Source: Falciphora oryzae (taxonomy: Eukaryota > Ascomycota > Sordariomycetes > Magnaporthales > Magnaporthaceae). Taken from it: DNA of 64,000 bases. The stretch lies in assembly GCA_000733355.1 (NCBI GenBank), contig JNVV01000004.1, positions 1,714,785 through 1,778,784 on the forward strand, in the 5' to 3' direction. The notes under the pieces are model-generated. The model had not been told where the DNA came from and did not search any database. It saw only the letters and a program-made list of their open reading frames with translations. Position 1 is the stretch's first letter. Each line of letters opens with the position of its first letter. Positions 41,828 to 51,945 of this stretch are shown here, piece by piece. A program made the position numbers and the translations under genes.

Positions 41828-43807
41828 ATGTCGGCAGAAGAGCCCGGCAAGAAGCCGGCCTCGGAGCACGGCGCGCGCGACGGCTCCTCGCTCTCGCACG
41901 TCGACAACGTCCTCGTCGGCCGCGAGAACCTGGGCGACGTGCTCCCGCCGCACGAGACGTACGAGGGCCGCCACCGATTCGACCCCACGGCGACCTGGAC
42001 TAGGCAGGAGGAGCGCCGGGTGGTGCGCAAGACGGACATGTGCCTGCTCTCGTGGCTCTGCCTGATGTTCTTCGGCTTGCAGCTTGACCGCGGCAATCTG
42101 TCCAACGCGCTGGCTGACAATATCTTGGGCGACCTGGGCCTGACGACCGACGACTACAACAACGGGACCACGATCCAGCTCATCTGCTTCCTTGCTGCCG
42201 AGTTCCCCGTCCAGGTGCTCGCGAAGCGCTATGGCTTCAAATACATTCTGCCAAGTTTGATGATGGCTTGGGGGACTGTTTGTGAGTTTTCTGATCGTCA
42301 GGATTCCGCTTGGTTTTCTGCAAAAGCTGGCTCTGACACGAATTTCTCCTGTGCAAATAGCATGGGGGCAGTCATGGATATATAATAGGGCTGGCTTTTA
42401 TATCACTAGGGCCTTTATCGGCTTGTGCGAGGGCGGCTTCATCCCTGGTAAGTGCGCCTCCAGCAACATTTACATCTACGTTTTCGACTCCTAACTCGTA
42501 TGACCAGCCACTATCCTGTTCGCAACATACTTCTATACGTCTAAAGAGCTGGCTGTAAGACTGGCGGCCTTCTGGTCCACGCTGAACGTCGCGCGTGTCA
42601 TATCGGCGTTCCTCGCCGCAGGCATCCTTCAGATGCGTGGTGTTGGAGGTCATCCGGGCTGGTTTTGGCTTTTCCTCCTGGAGGGATTGCTGACCTGTAT
42701 CATTGCCTTTATTGTAAGTGATCTGTATTGATATCTGACGCGGGATTTCTTTCTCAGCTGCGCAGCTAACGCTTGAAAACACCGTAGTCCTTCTTTTACC
42801 TCCCGACATCTCCAACCGGAACCAAGGGTGGTCTCTGGCGGAGTTCCTGGTACACTGAGCGAGAGGAGGTCATTATGGTGAACGTAAGTGATCAAGGCCG
42901 AATATGCATAACATCCCGGATCGAAGCATACGAAATAAAACCTAACCACGCCCTCTATAACAGCGGATCCTGCGCGACGACCCGGCCAAGGGCCTAACAT
43001 CCCTCAAGGAGCCCGTTAGGGTTAAGGACGTCCTCGACGCTTGGCGAGACCCGTCGGTTTGGGGACTGTACCTGATCGGCCTAATCGCGTATATTCCCGC
43101 GAGCCCGGTACAGGCGTATTTGACGTACCAGCTCAGGCAATTAGGTTACACGACTTTCGCCTCGAACATGTGAGAAACGGTTTATTGATTTCAGCTCCGT
43201 TGTTGCCAATTTATTGTTGAGGTGAAGTGCTTACACTTTCATTTATAGGCTCGCCATCCCGTCAGCGGCGCTGCAGATCGTTACTATGCTTGCCGTTGCT
43301 TTTAGCAGCGATTACTTTAACGAGCGTACCCTGCACTGCATCATCGGCGAGGGCTGGATCCTGCCCCTGCTGGCCGCCATGCTCGCCATCCCCGACGGCG
43401 GCCGGCCCTGGGAGCGCTTCTCGCTCGTCACGCTCGTCACGGGCTACCCGTACTTCCACCCCATCGTGTCCTCGTGGATCTCGGAGAACACGTTCGACGT
43501 CAAGAAGCGCGCCGTCACGGCCGCCACGTACAACGTCGTTGTCCAGATTGGCTCGCTCATCAGCTCCCAGATCTACCGGTCGTGGGACGCGCCCTACTAC
43601 AAGACCGGCAACGCCGTGCTCATCTCCATCTGCGCCGCCAGCCTCGTCACCTTTGTCGTGCAGCGCCAGGTCCTGCGCCACCTCAACAAGAAAAAGGAAG
43701 AGAAGTGGAGCGCCATGTCGCACCAGGAGAGGCTGGCCTATCAGAACGATCATGCCGCGAGAGAGAAAGAGGGTAACAAGAGACTGGACTTCCGCTTCGT
43801 GTACTAG
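41828..43807 (+). CDS. Dal5-family MFS transporter (allantoate/pantothenate/sulfonate type)
   Basis: Plasma-membrane proton symporter for an organic anion. Six exons: 41828-42281, 42361-42447, 42508-42713, 42788-42883, 42964-43169 and 43249-43807, giving 535 aa with every phase agreeing. The family signature follows TM1: LQLDRGNLSNALADNILGDLGLTTDDYNNG, then FLAAEFPVQVLAKRYG, SWGQSWIYNRAGFYITRAFIGLCEGGF and the long central loop with SLKEPVRVKDVLDAWRDPSVWGLYLIGL. The Dal5 family includes allantoate, pantothenate, nicotinate and biotin carriers and the yeast sulfonate/sulfate carrier Soa1 (AstA in Aspergillus). The divergent TauD-type neighbour favours the last kind (inference). An OHCU decarboxylase 28 kb away is too distant to argue for allantoate. 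Confidence 0.9.
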
Positions 43808-44663
43808 ACAGAAAAAAGAGCAACCGACCGCTAGCCAAACAGCCTTGTGCGTCTCGCGGGCGACGCTAGAAAAGATCTAGGCTGCTTTGCTAAAATGATA
43901 ATTTTAATCCATAGCCATTCGGTGAATATTCCCATAGACATCTCCTGACATGTGCTTTCTTGTGGAACGGATGTAGTCCGCTTAAGCAACTAATTCAGGG
44001 GCAGAGTATCGCATACCCACTTGCAAGCGAGTGCGTTATAGCGGATCCTTATGGCGTGCTTTCCTGAAATCTCCATAATGATGCTTCGGCTAGGTCTCTG
44101 CCACGACCGTGAGCTCGTCCGGGTACTTATATGCAAGACATAGCCAACCAGTGCGGCTGAGAGCGCGCCACGTGGGAACTCAAGCGGCTCAATAATTTGC
44201 CGCTGGTGAACGGTAAGCATGCGAGGTTAATGACGACCCGCATCAAACGGAAAGTAGAAGATCCTTGCGGATACTTCGGGTGAAAGTGCGAAAAAGAAGC
44301 CCTGATAAAATGGCTTGATGTGTTGTGTACGGGCCGAGGCTGGGGCGACACGTCCTGGCGAGAATAGGTCTGATATTCGAGAGTCAGTGGCTGGCATCGG
44401 TCCTCGGCCGAGGAGTCATACGCGGAGGGGTGAGAAAGCCGAGAGACTGCTGGGCGGTGCCCTGCCCGGGTCGGGCTCATGCGGGGTAAAAGGGGGCTGG
44501 GATAAGGGCCCGTGGATCGATGTTTTTGACTGCACGAAAATAGTGGAAAAGAAGAGTGACATTGTACCGTCAACGCTACTGCCCCTTTTACACTACACAG
44601 GACAGCGTAGAGACAGACAGTCAGGCCGTGACTCCAGTCAAAATTGGCAAAAATACACACAAG
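43808..44663. other. Intergenic, aldo-keto reductase promoter
   Basis: No gene recognised; open frames antisense to each other lack motifs. Confidence 0.5.
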
Positions 44664-46056
44664 ATGGCGTGGGAAGAGCCAAGGAAAACAGGCATGACGT
44701 ATCGCCGCCTTGGTGATACCGGCCTCCATGTTTCGGCTCTGGGCCTTGGAGGATGGTTGACGTAGGTCGCTCTACTTATCTTAGACTTGGAAACGAAGAG
44801 AAAACCTGGTGCAAACCATGAGACTGACAATATCTCAGCTTCGGCGGTCATGTTGAGAATGGTAGGTTTCAGCGGGCAACCTGCCAAGTGAGGCCGAGAT
44901 AGAATCACCGTTGACGCTTGCCCATAGAAAAGACGTTTGCTATCATGAAGCAGGCGTACGACTGCGGTATCAACTTCTTCGACACTGCTGAGAGGTTTGT
45001 GACAAGGCCCAAGGAGGGTAAAGACCAGTTATGGACCAAGACTGACGAACAACAGCTACGCGGGCGGCCAGTCCGAGATTGTCATGGGCCAGGCCATCAA
45101 GAAGTTTGGCTGGAAGCGGAACGATATTGTTGTCAGCACAAAGGCACGATCCCGGAGAGCCTTGTCTCCACTGTCATGACAGATCGCACCGCTAACTGTC
45201 GGATGGACCGATAGCTGAACTGGGGCGGTGCCAACGGCGAGGTTCTGATCAACAACCACGGCCTATCGCGAAAGCACATCATCGAGGGCCTCCGGGCGTC
45301 GCTGCAGCGGTTGGGCCTGGAGTATGTCGACATCGTGTACGCGCACCGCCCGGACCGGCTGACGCCCATGGAGGAGACGGTGCGGGCGTTCAACCACGTG
45401 ATCGAGATCAAGGGGTGGGCGCTGTACTGGGGCACGTCCGAGTGGTCGGCCGACGAGATCGCAGAGGCGTGCGGCATCGCGCACCGCCTGGGCCTGGTGC
45501 CGCCCGTGGTGGAGCAGCCCGAGTACAGCGTGCTGGCGCGCGACAAGGTCGAGCGGCAGTTCCAGCGCCTGTACAGCCGCTTCGGCATCGGCCTGACCAC
45601 CTTCAGCCCACAAAAGTTCGGCCTGCTGAGTGGCAAGTACAACGACTCGCCCGACGCGCCGCCGCCCGGGTCGCGCTTCGCCGAGGGCAACGACAAGTTT
45701 GTCAACTACATGCGCGGCCAGTACGGCAACGAGTCGTGGCGTGGGAACATTGAGAAGGTGGTCAAGCTGAAGGTGAGTGGCCGTATCCTGTAGAATTTTT
45801 GGGGGGGCATCAGATTCTGACAGAGCAACGACAGCCCATCGCGGACAGGCTTGGGATCACGCAGTCGCAGCTTGCGCTGGCGTGGTGCCTGAAGAACAAG
45901 AACGTCTCGTCGGTCATCACGGGGGCGTCGAGGCCGGAGCAGGTGGTGGAGAACTGCCAGGCGCTGAAGGCGCTGGACAAGCTGACGCCCGAGGTCATGA
46001 AGGAGATTGACGGGATTGTGGGCGAGATCACGCTGGACCCCGCGAGGCAAGACTGA
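44664..46056 (+). CDS. Aldo-keto reductase, potassium-channel beta-subunit type (AKR6-like)
   Basis: Cytosolic NADPH-dependent reductase of aldehydes. Exons 44664-44761, 44839-44861, 44928-44994, 45056-45143, 45215-45772 and 45835-46056 give 351 aa. Catalytic tetrad: Asp in INFFDTAE, Tyr in SYAGGQSE (across a splice junction), Lys in VVSTK (last codon of exon 4) and His in [13 protein letters not shown]-binding end: [17 protein letters not shown]. Exon 2 is a 23-nt microexon. Intron 4 needs a GC donor (AAG/GCACGA) with branch-like GCTAAC and acceptor GATAG; any GT donor nearby removes the catalytic Lys. The first ATG gives [10 protein letters not shown] ahead of [20 protein letters not shown]; the ATG at 44694 is an alternative start. 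Confidence 0.88.
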
Positions 46057-46416
46057 GTGATGGCTGGCTTGCTGTAGTCGCCAAAGTAGAGCTAAGTGCG
46101 TCATGTGCATACTGCAAGCCCAATGTTGTGTTTACGGAGGGGCAAGCGTGATTTCCAGGCGGATGGGCTGGATGTGGTCACGTGTGTTCGTGATTTCCGA
46201 TGGATGGAAGTTGGAGCAAATTGCCCCACCTTCGCGACACACCCAACACCTGACGCGGCTCAACACCAAATCTCCGACAATCAAACCCCTGGGGTCGTTC
46301 CGTGCCACCACGCAACCTGGCCTGCGATGAATTGCACCAGATGATGCCACAATTAGGCCCCCTGACGCGTCGAATCGCCAGCGAACTCACACAATGCGCC
46401 CCGGAGCGCCGCCGCC
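46057..46416. other. Intergenic, no feature seen
   Basis: 360 bp between the aldo-keto reductase stop and the next start; presumably promoter. Confidence 0.5.
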
Positions 46417-49400
46417 ATGCCCCCGCTCCGCCAGAACACCTTCTCCATCGTGCCCAATGCACCCCCGGACCCCTTCCAGGTCGCGGCCGCCGGGGCCGCC
46501 GGGCCGGCAGCGCTGCCGGCGGCCAAGCCGCCCATGACGACGAAGCAGGCGCGCAAGCTATATAACCAGCAGACGCGGGGGGCGCGGCGCACAAAGGCCG
46601 AGCAGCGCGCCTGGGAGAAGCAGGAGCAAGAACGGATCCGCAAGGAGCTCGACGCCGAGAAGGCCGCCTCGCGCGCCCGTGCCGCCCGCGAGCGTAAAAA
46701 ATCGAAAGAGGAGGCCGTCCGCAACGAGAGGAAGAAGAAAGGCTTGCCGCTCGTCACGGCCCGGCCCAGCCAGGACACCATATCCAGGTTTCTCTTCCGC
46801 GGCAAGCGGAGCAGGGAAACCACTGAGGAAGCCGAGGACTCGGCGGGGTCGTGTGTCGGTTCCGGATCGGACAAAGAGAACTGCTGCCCTGGCAGCAGCG
46901 GCAAGCGGCGCCGGCTGGATGCTGTTGCTGGCGAGGAAGATGAGACGAGTGGCGCTGACGAGGCACCGAATCCAATTCTCAAGCCCGCAGAACCCGCTGC
47001 CGCTGTCAACGAGCCCCCAAGTCCTATGCTCAAGCCTGTTGAAGCGGCGATCGAGGATGTCGGGGACGACACCAATGCCGACGCTTGCCAGGAAGTCAAG
47101 AGTCAAGCTATCCCGGCAGGCAATGGCATGCCGCCACGCGCCGCTTCGACACCCGGAAGCCCACCCGCAGATGACCCACCCCGAAACAACCCTCCGGAAA
47201 CCCACGTTGTTGCATCACCAAAACACGATGCCCCACCACCGGCGGGCGAGCAGGAACCAGAAACCGAACCACGGCTTGCTCCTGAGCCCACTCCTGAACC
47301 CGAGCCCGCGCTAGAACCGGAGCCCGTACCCGGATCTAAACAAGCCCCTCAGAACGAACCAGCACCCGAGACTGAGACTGTAGCGAAGCCACAGCTTTCA
47401 CTTGAGCCAGAAATTTCATCAGAGCCACGGCCAGAAGATCAACCGCCGCCCCAAGAGCGTGAAGCTAGGGGTGCCGAAGTCGTGCCTCTGGACAAGAAAG
47501 TGGACGCCGGCTTGGCAATTCTGGATGCTCTCCCCGAAGATCTGCTCGAGGAACTCATTCTTACACCCGAGGAAGTCAAAACCCCTCGTCCAGTATTACG
47601 CATCCCAGCCCCTCCTCCTGTAGCCTCTCTTCCCACCACCGCAGTCAGACCACCCACCCGCGTCAACCCAGACCAGGATCTGCGAGAGAAGCCGGCGCCT
47701 CACACGGTGCATGCAGTACGGCAGACAGGCCCCATCAACAAGCCGGCGCCTCCCAGACCTTCTCATAGAGGCCCGCCTGGCGTCAACACGCCCTCAGCGG
47801 CACCACCAAAACGTGTCTCAAGCATCTCGGGGCCTGCGCCGAGGTCGATGGCCCCTCCACCAGTGCCTAAATTCCAAGGGCCCCTGAAGCCGTTGGCTGC
47901 CAACATCCAGAAGAATACCCCTGGGATGACTCGGACTTTGAAGCCTTCATTGGGGAAGCCACAAGCGCAGAAGGTGGCCGTTTTTGAGCCTGCACTCCCA
48001 CCTACCAGCACGCAGTTATTCCTGCTGGACAACTTTGACGATATAATGCCCAGCCTGTCGCAGGAAGAAAAAGAGCTTCGTCGTGACGAGAACAGAGATC
48101 CGGAGACGATAGCACCGCCCCCTCCCCCTCAACGACGTAGCCTCTTCGCCAAGCCGCGCACTTTTCGGCCACCTCCTAGGCCTCCTCTCGAGCGTCGCGT
48201 GGTCCCTCCACGCAAGTTCGTTCCGCCGCCTTCGCGAAACCTGCAACAAGCCAAGCGAACTTCAAATGTTTCCCTCCCCCAGGACATGAGCCTGGATTTT
48301 ATGTCTACTCAGGACCTTATGTCAACGCAGGACGTCCACGAGGTTGAGGCGACCGTGCCCCATAAAAGGGGGCAGGCCACCGAACCGGGGGCCCCGAATG
48401 GTCGTCTCTTCAAACGTCCTCCACCTTTTGCGCCTGGGGGAAGCGCTTCTACTAGCCGGCCTGCTGTCCAGGCCGTGCCCTCCCTATCATCACTCGGGAG
48501 ACCGCCGGAACCAGGTTGCAGGACTGGTGCCCGGGCAGAAAGTGGTGCTATTGCTAGACCCAGACTCCCAGGTCCGGTTGACCCCTCGCCTAAAACAAAT
48601 CCTCCCAAGAGCACTCGCGGCCAACTCAACAACCATACCTCCCACGCACCTGTCGCCAAGTGTACGACTCTAGCCAGCAAGGATGATTCCTCCGTGCGAG
48701 AAGCGAAGAATGTGAGGCCAGGGGATCCGATTAGGGGACCACACGGCTCTTCATTGACTGGCCTAACGCAGGGTCGACCGCACCGACCTCAAGGCCGACC
48801 TAGCCAGCTTCGGAAGCAAGTGAAAACCACCGAAGCTCTGTTTGACTCGCACGAATCTAGCTTTGATCGCGGACGCAGTAGAGCGAGCCACCCAACTGGT
48901 CCTCGAGGAACGACGCATGCTGATAAAGACCCTTTTTCTACGCACGACGCACACGAATCCACCACTTCTCACATACGCCAACAAGCTCCAGAACCTCAGC
49001 GTGCGCTTCAACCCACAATTCCCAACGGAGCCAGCGCAAGCCCTACCAAGCAGGCCGCGACGCCTCGTTTGACTCCTCGAGCAAGCGGTGGTTCAACCGA
49101 CTCTGAGGCGCCAGACTCTCAAGGCCGCCCACGCTACTTCACACCCAGTGCCACAATAGTCAAGGTCAACATGGCTAAGATGGAAAGCATGCGCACCTTT
49201 GAGGCCGAGGAGCGAAAGCGTCAACGGCAGCGGGCACGAGAGGAAGCAGCTGCGAGGCGGGCGGAGATACTACCCCAAGAAGACGACGATGAACGAGCTG
49301 ATGGGGCGCGGATTCACGGCAGCAAGCCACCTCAAGGTCGAAGTGGCGAGGATGGCAGGAATAAAGACGGCGCGACAGGAGTGACAGTAGCCCCTGGGCG

Positions 49401-49557
49401 ACTGCAGCCGCACCCCAACAGCGGCCGAGCGCCAGGATACATGAAAGACACGGCCTATGGGCATATTCCACGAGGAGGTGGGCAACTGTCGTCGACTCAA
49501 GAGACCGACTACGGCGATATCGACCTCGGAGACGCGTTCGCGCTGTTTGAGACTTGA
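46417..49557 (+). CDS. Large disordered protein with conserved ends, 1046 aa
   Basis: Function not recognised. Uninterrupted 1046-codon exon. The N-terminus (MPPLRQNTFSIVPNAPPDPFQ), followed by MTTKQARKLYNQ, a basic charged coiled coil of about 90 residues (KAEQRAWEKQEQERIRKELDAEKAASRARAARERKKSKEE), and RPSQDTISRFLFRG recall an uncharacterised fungal family. Then comes a Pro/Glu-rich repeat region (EPEPALEPEPVP), short conserved-looking islands (LLDNFDDIMPSLSQEEKELRRDENRDP; SLDFMSTQDL) and a C-terminus with DYGDIDLGDAFALFET. The middle is predicted to be disordered. QDTISRFL resembles a PCNA-interacting PIP box (Q-x-x-I-x-x-F-) but lacks the second aromatic. Probably nuclear because of many basic clusters (inference). 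Confidence 0.8.
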   Translation: MPPLRQNTFSIVPNAPPDPFQVAAAGAAGPAALPAAKPPMTTKQARKLYNQQTRGARRTKAEQRAWEKQEQERIRKELDAEKAASRARAARERKKSKEEAVRNERKKKGLPLVTARPSQDTISRFLFRGKRSRETTEEAEDSAGSCVGSGSDKENCCPGSSGKRRRLDAVAGEEDETSGADEAPNPILKPAEPAAAVNEPPSPMLKPVEAAIEDVGDDTNADACQEVKSQAIPAGNGMPPRAASTPGSPPADDPPRNNPPETHVVASPKHDAPPPAGEQEPETEPRLAPEPTPEPEPALEPEPVPGSKQAPQNEPAPETETVAKPQLSLEPEISSEPRPEDQPPPQEREARGAEVVPLDKKVDAGLAILDALPEDLLEELILTPEEVKTPRPVLRIPAPPPVASLPTTAVRPPTRVNPDQDLREKPAPHTVHAVRQTGPINKPAPPRPSHRGPPGVNTPSAAPPKRVSSISGPAPRSMAPPPVPKFQGPLKPLAANIQKNTPGMTRTLKPSLGKPQAQKVAVFEPALPPTSTQLFLLDNFDDIMPSLSQEEKELRRDENRDPETIAPPPPPQRRSLFAKPRTFRPPPRPPLERRVVPPRKFVPPPSRNLQQAKRTSNVSLPQDMSLDFMSTQDLMSTQDVHEVEATVPHKRGQATEPGAPNGRLFKRPPPFAPGGSASTSRPAVQAVPSLSSLGRPPEPGCRTGARAESGAIARPRLPGPVDPSPKTNPPKSTRGQLNNHTSHAPVAKCTTLASKDDSSVREAKNVRPGDPIRGPHGSSLTGLTQGRPHRPQGRPSQLRKQVKTTEALFDSHESSFDRGRSRASHPTGPRGTTHADKDPFSTHDAHESTTSHIRQQAPEPQRALQPTIPNGASASPTKQAATPRLTPRASGGSTDSEAPDSQGRPRYFTPSATIVKVNMAKMESMRTFEAEERKRQRQRAREEAAARRAEILPQEDDDERADGARIHGSKPPQGRSGEDGRNKDGATGVTVAPGRLQPHPNSGRAPGYMKDTAYGHIPRGGGQLSSTQETDYGDIDLGDAFALFET

Positions 49558-50234
49558 CGCCGATGATTGATGATTGGCATGATAACACACAGGCATATTA
49601 TATCGGCTAGAGGGCATTAAATATCCCATATCCAGGAATAGCATATTTCAGCGACGACTACGACTTTGTTTAGATTTATTGAGATACCCATTCTTCTCCC
49701 TTGCCACCAAGCTTTTTTGCATTTCCGTCCCGATTTGGCTGGCAAGCTCTCGCAAGCCGTCCGTCAGCACTGTTTGTTCATTTGCAACAAAGACTGGAGG
49801 CTGGGTATACAAACTTTGCCTCCAGCTCTCTATGTTTTAGACAAAGAGGTATTTTCTCACAGTTGCCAGATGTCACACCTCTTCCTCCCCATTATTGTTA
49901 GCGACGGACCCCTTCACGCTTTGTCACTCCGATATCCTTGTCAACCGCCAAAGCCCCTTTGTCCGCCAACCCATAGTTCGTCCCAGAGCCCTCTATGTAT
50001 CACCCTATGGACTTGATTCCGAACTTATCACCGAAAGCACAATGCGCTTCTTATTAGCCTGCCTCCCTTAAGAAGGGCTTCGGCCGCCCGTCTAGATTCC
50101 CCTGACGGTATCTTCACAACTTCTCTGTAATCCCGAGGCCGGTCTACTATCAGGCAGGCCACTCTCCTATAACGCAAGTACCCAAGGCAGCAAAGCTCGT
50201 ACTCTCGACATCTGGCTTGTCTTTGCATACCACC
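49558..50234. other. Intergenic, no feature seen
   Basis: Pyrimidine-rich, no credible gene; includes the promoter of the next small gene. Confidence 0.5.
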
Positions 50235-51032
50235 ATGTGCAAGTACAAGTACGTCTTCTTCGAGTGCGGCTGCTTCGCCGGCCGCATCCGCGACGAGACG
50301 CAGCCGCCGTGCGAGTTCTCCCCTGTCTGCGGCGAGGGTAAGGAGAAGCAGTCCGCCGACGACAATAACAACAATTTCCTCCCCTCTGCCTCCGGAGCAG
50401 CACAGTCACAACCAATCTGCGAAAGAGCGCCCCCGCTGCCATTCCTTATCACCACACCCTGTGGCGGCTGCCCGTCCTGGCGGAGACAAGGCGACCTGAC
50501 TGCCGCCGTCATCGCGGGCGACGGCAAGCTGCGCGGAGCCTCGAGCGACGGCGAGCTGGCCAACCGGCACTTCTCCTCCTCGGCCGCCGCCACCGGTGCC
50601 TGCACCACCACACCCGTCCTGCCCGCAGCCGTGGACGCGGCCATGCGCGACGACGTCTTCGCCACCAAGGAGGCGGAGCGCAAAGCAGAGGAGGCCAAGA
50701 ACCTGCCGACGCGGTCCAGGGCCTACTGGGTCCCGGGCTTCCGGTGGTCGTGGGAGAAGCCGTTCGCGACCGAGGCCGCCGAAGCGGTCGAGGGCGACGC
50801 CTTCAACTACAGCTGCCGGGTCCGGGACGACGGCGCCGTCAGGGCGCGCCGCAACATGGCCAAGACGTTCAGGGACGAGCGCTGGTGGATCCGGCACGAG
50901 CGCGAGGCGGCCGCCTTGCTGGCGGACTGCGCGCGGCTGCTCGGGGACAAGGAGGGCGACGAGAAGCGCGCGCGGCGCGAGGTGCGGGGCGCCGCGGCCG
51001 ACGCTGCCATTGCCAAGTGTCGCAAGGCGTGA
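50235..51032 (+). CDS. Cys-containing orphan protein, 265 aa
   Basis: Not recognised. Single exon; the ATG at 50235 sits in a good context (CACCATG). The N-terminus has regularly placed Cys (MCKYKYVFFECGCFAGRIR, CEFSPVCG), as in small zinc-binding modules. A low-complexity middle follows, then ARAYWVPGFRWSWEKPF-like aromatic residues and a long charged helix at the end (ERWWIRHEREAAALLADCARLLGDKEGDEKRARREVRGAAADAAI). Strong G/C third positions support coding. No signal peptide. CGGCPSW in the middle adds another CxxC pair. Confidence 0.6.
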   Translation: MCKYKYVFFECGCFAGRIRDETQPPCEFSPVCGEGKEKQSADDNNNNFLPSASGAAQSQPICERAPPLPFLITTPCGGCPSWRRQGDLTAAVIAGDGKLRGASSDGELANRHFSSSAAATGACTTTPVLPAAVDAAMRDDVFATKEAERKAEEAKNLPTRSRAYWVPGFRWSWEKPFATEAAEAVEGDAFNYSCRVRDDGAVRARRNMAKTFRDERWWIRHEREAAALLADCARLLGDKEGDEKRARREVRGAAADAAIAKCRKA

Positions 51033-51945
51033 GAAGGGACGTGCCGATTATATACCTCCCGCGCGTTCATATTCATCTTAGCTTGAGATTTACCCCTCGC
51101 GTAGAGAACCAAAGCTTCGGCATTCTTGCCGCTACTCCCTTGTAGGGTCGTGCTCTCACGCCAATCACAATGTGTCGTTCTGGTAAGTGATAAAGGAGTC
51201 GATGACTGTGTAGCCCCCCTTGATTACCTAAATGCAATTCTCTTATCTCACAATTACCTACAACATGTACCGGGTTACTTCCTTGGAATTGAGGTACAAG
51301 CGATTGACCAGAGATTCCGGCTGCCGCCTGCCCGGGCGCGGGATACGTTTATCGCCAGCCACCCGCCGTCCGCTCTGACATGACGACAACCAACATCAGA
51401 CGACCTGCAATGCCGTCATGGCTCGGGGGTCTACCCGGGAAAGCTCAGCCAAACTCATCGCAGCAACGCTATACTTTTAAATAAGCTGGGAACAGCAAAA
51501 CTGTAATTGCCCCCCGACATCGAACCAAAACGACCCGAGCTCGCCGTTCGTTTCACTCCAACGTCCCCGTGGGCTCGCCGCGCTCAGTTCCAGTGCCACA
51601 GTCGACAATGACGGAAAAACAGCCTCTGCGAACAGCGTTCTGGGCCAATGGACACCATCGCAAACGACATCATGATACTGTGGCTCCAGAGGGTGAATGA
51701 TAGCATCTCGGGATTTCCAGCCCGCGTAACCGCTTGGCTATCCTCTATTTAGACGTGGACAAGCAAGGCCTGAACTTTTATCCTCCACGAGGCGGACGAG
51801 GCGACTCCTGAAAGCGCAGCCCGGCGGGAGAGAAACTCGCGCCCTCCGCAACATCGCAGGATCATCACTTTGAGCACACACACCAGCATTGGCGGCCTCT
51901 AGCACATTCAGCACAGCACGGACTGCCAAGTAAGCCACGAGCCCC
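51033..51945. other. Intergenic, no feature seen
   Basis: No gene recognised; presumed promoter of the following large gene at its right end. Confidence 0.5.

Noticed and set aside
13076..43807. Purine-catabolism cluster of OHCU decarboxylase with the Dal5-family carrier
   Set aside because: The two genes are 28 kb apart with many unrelated genes between them.
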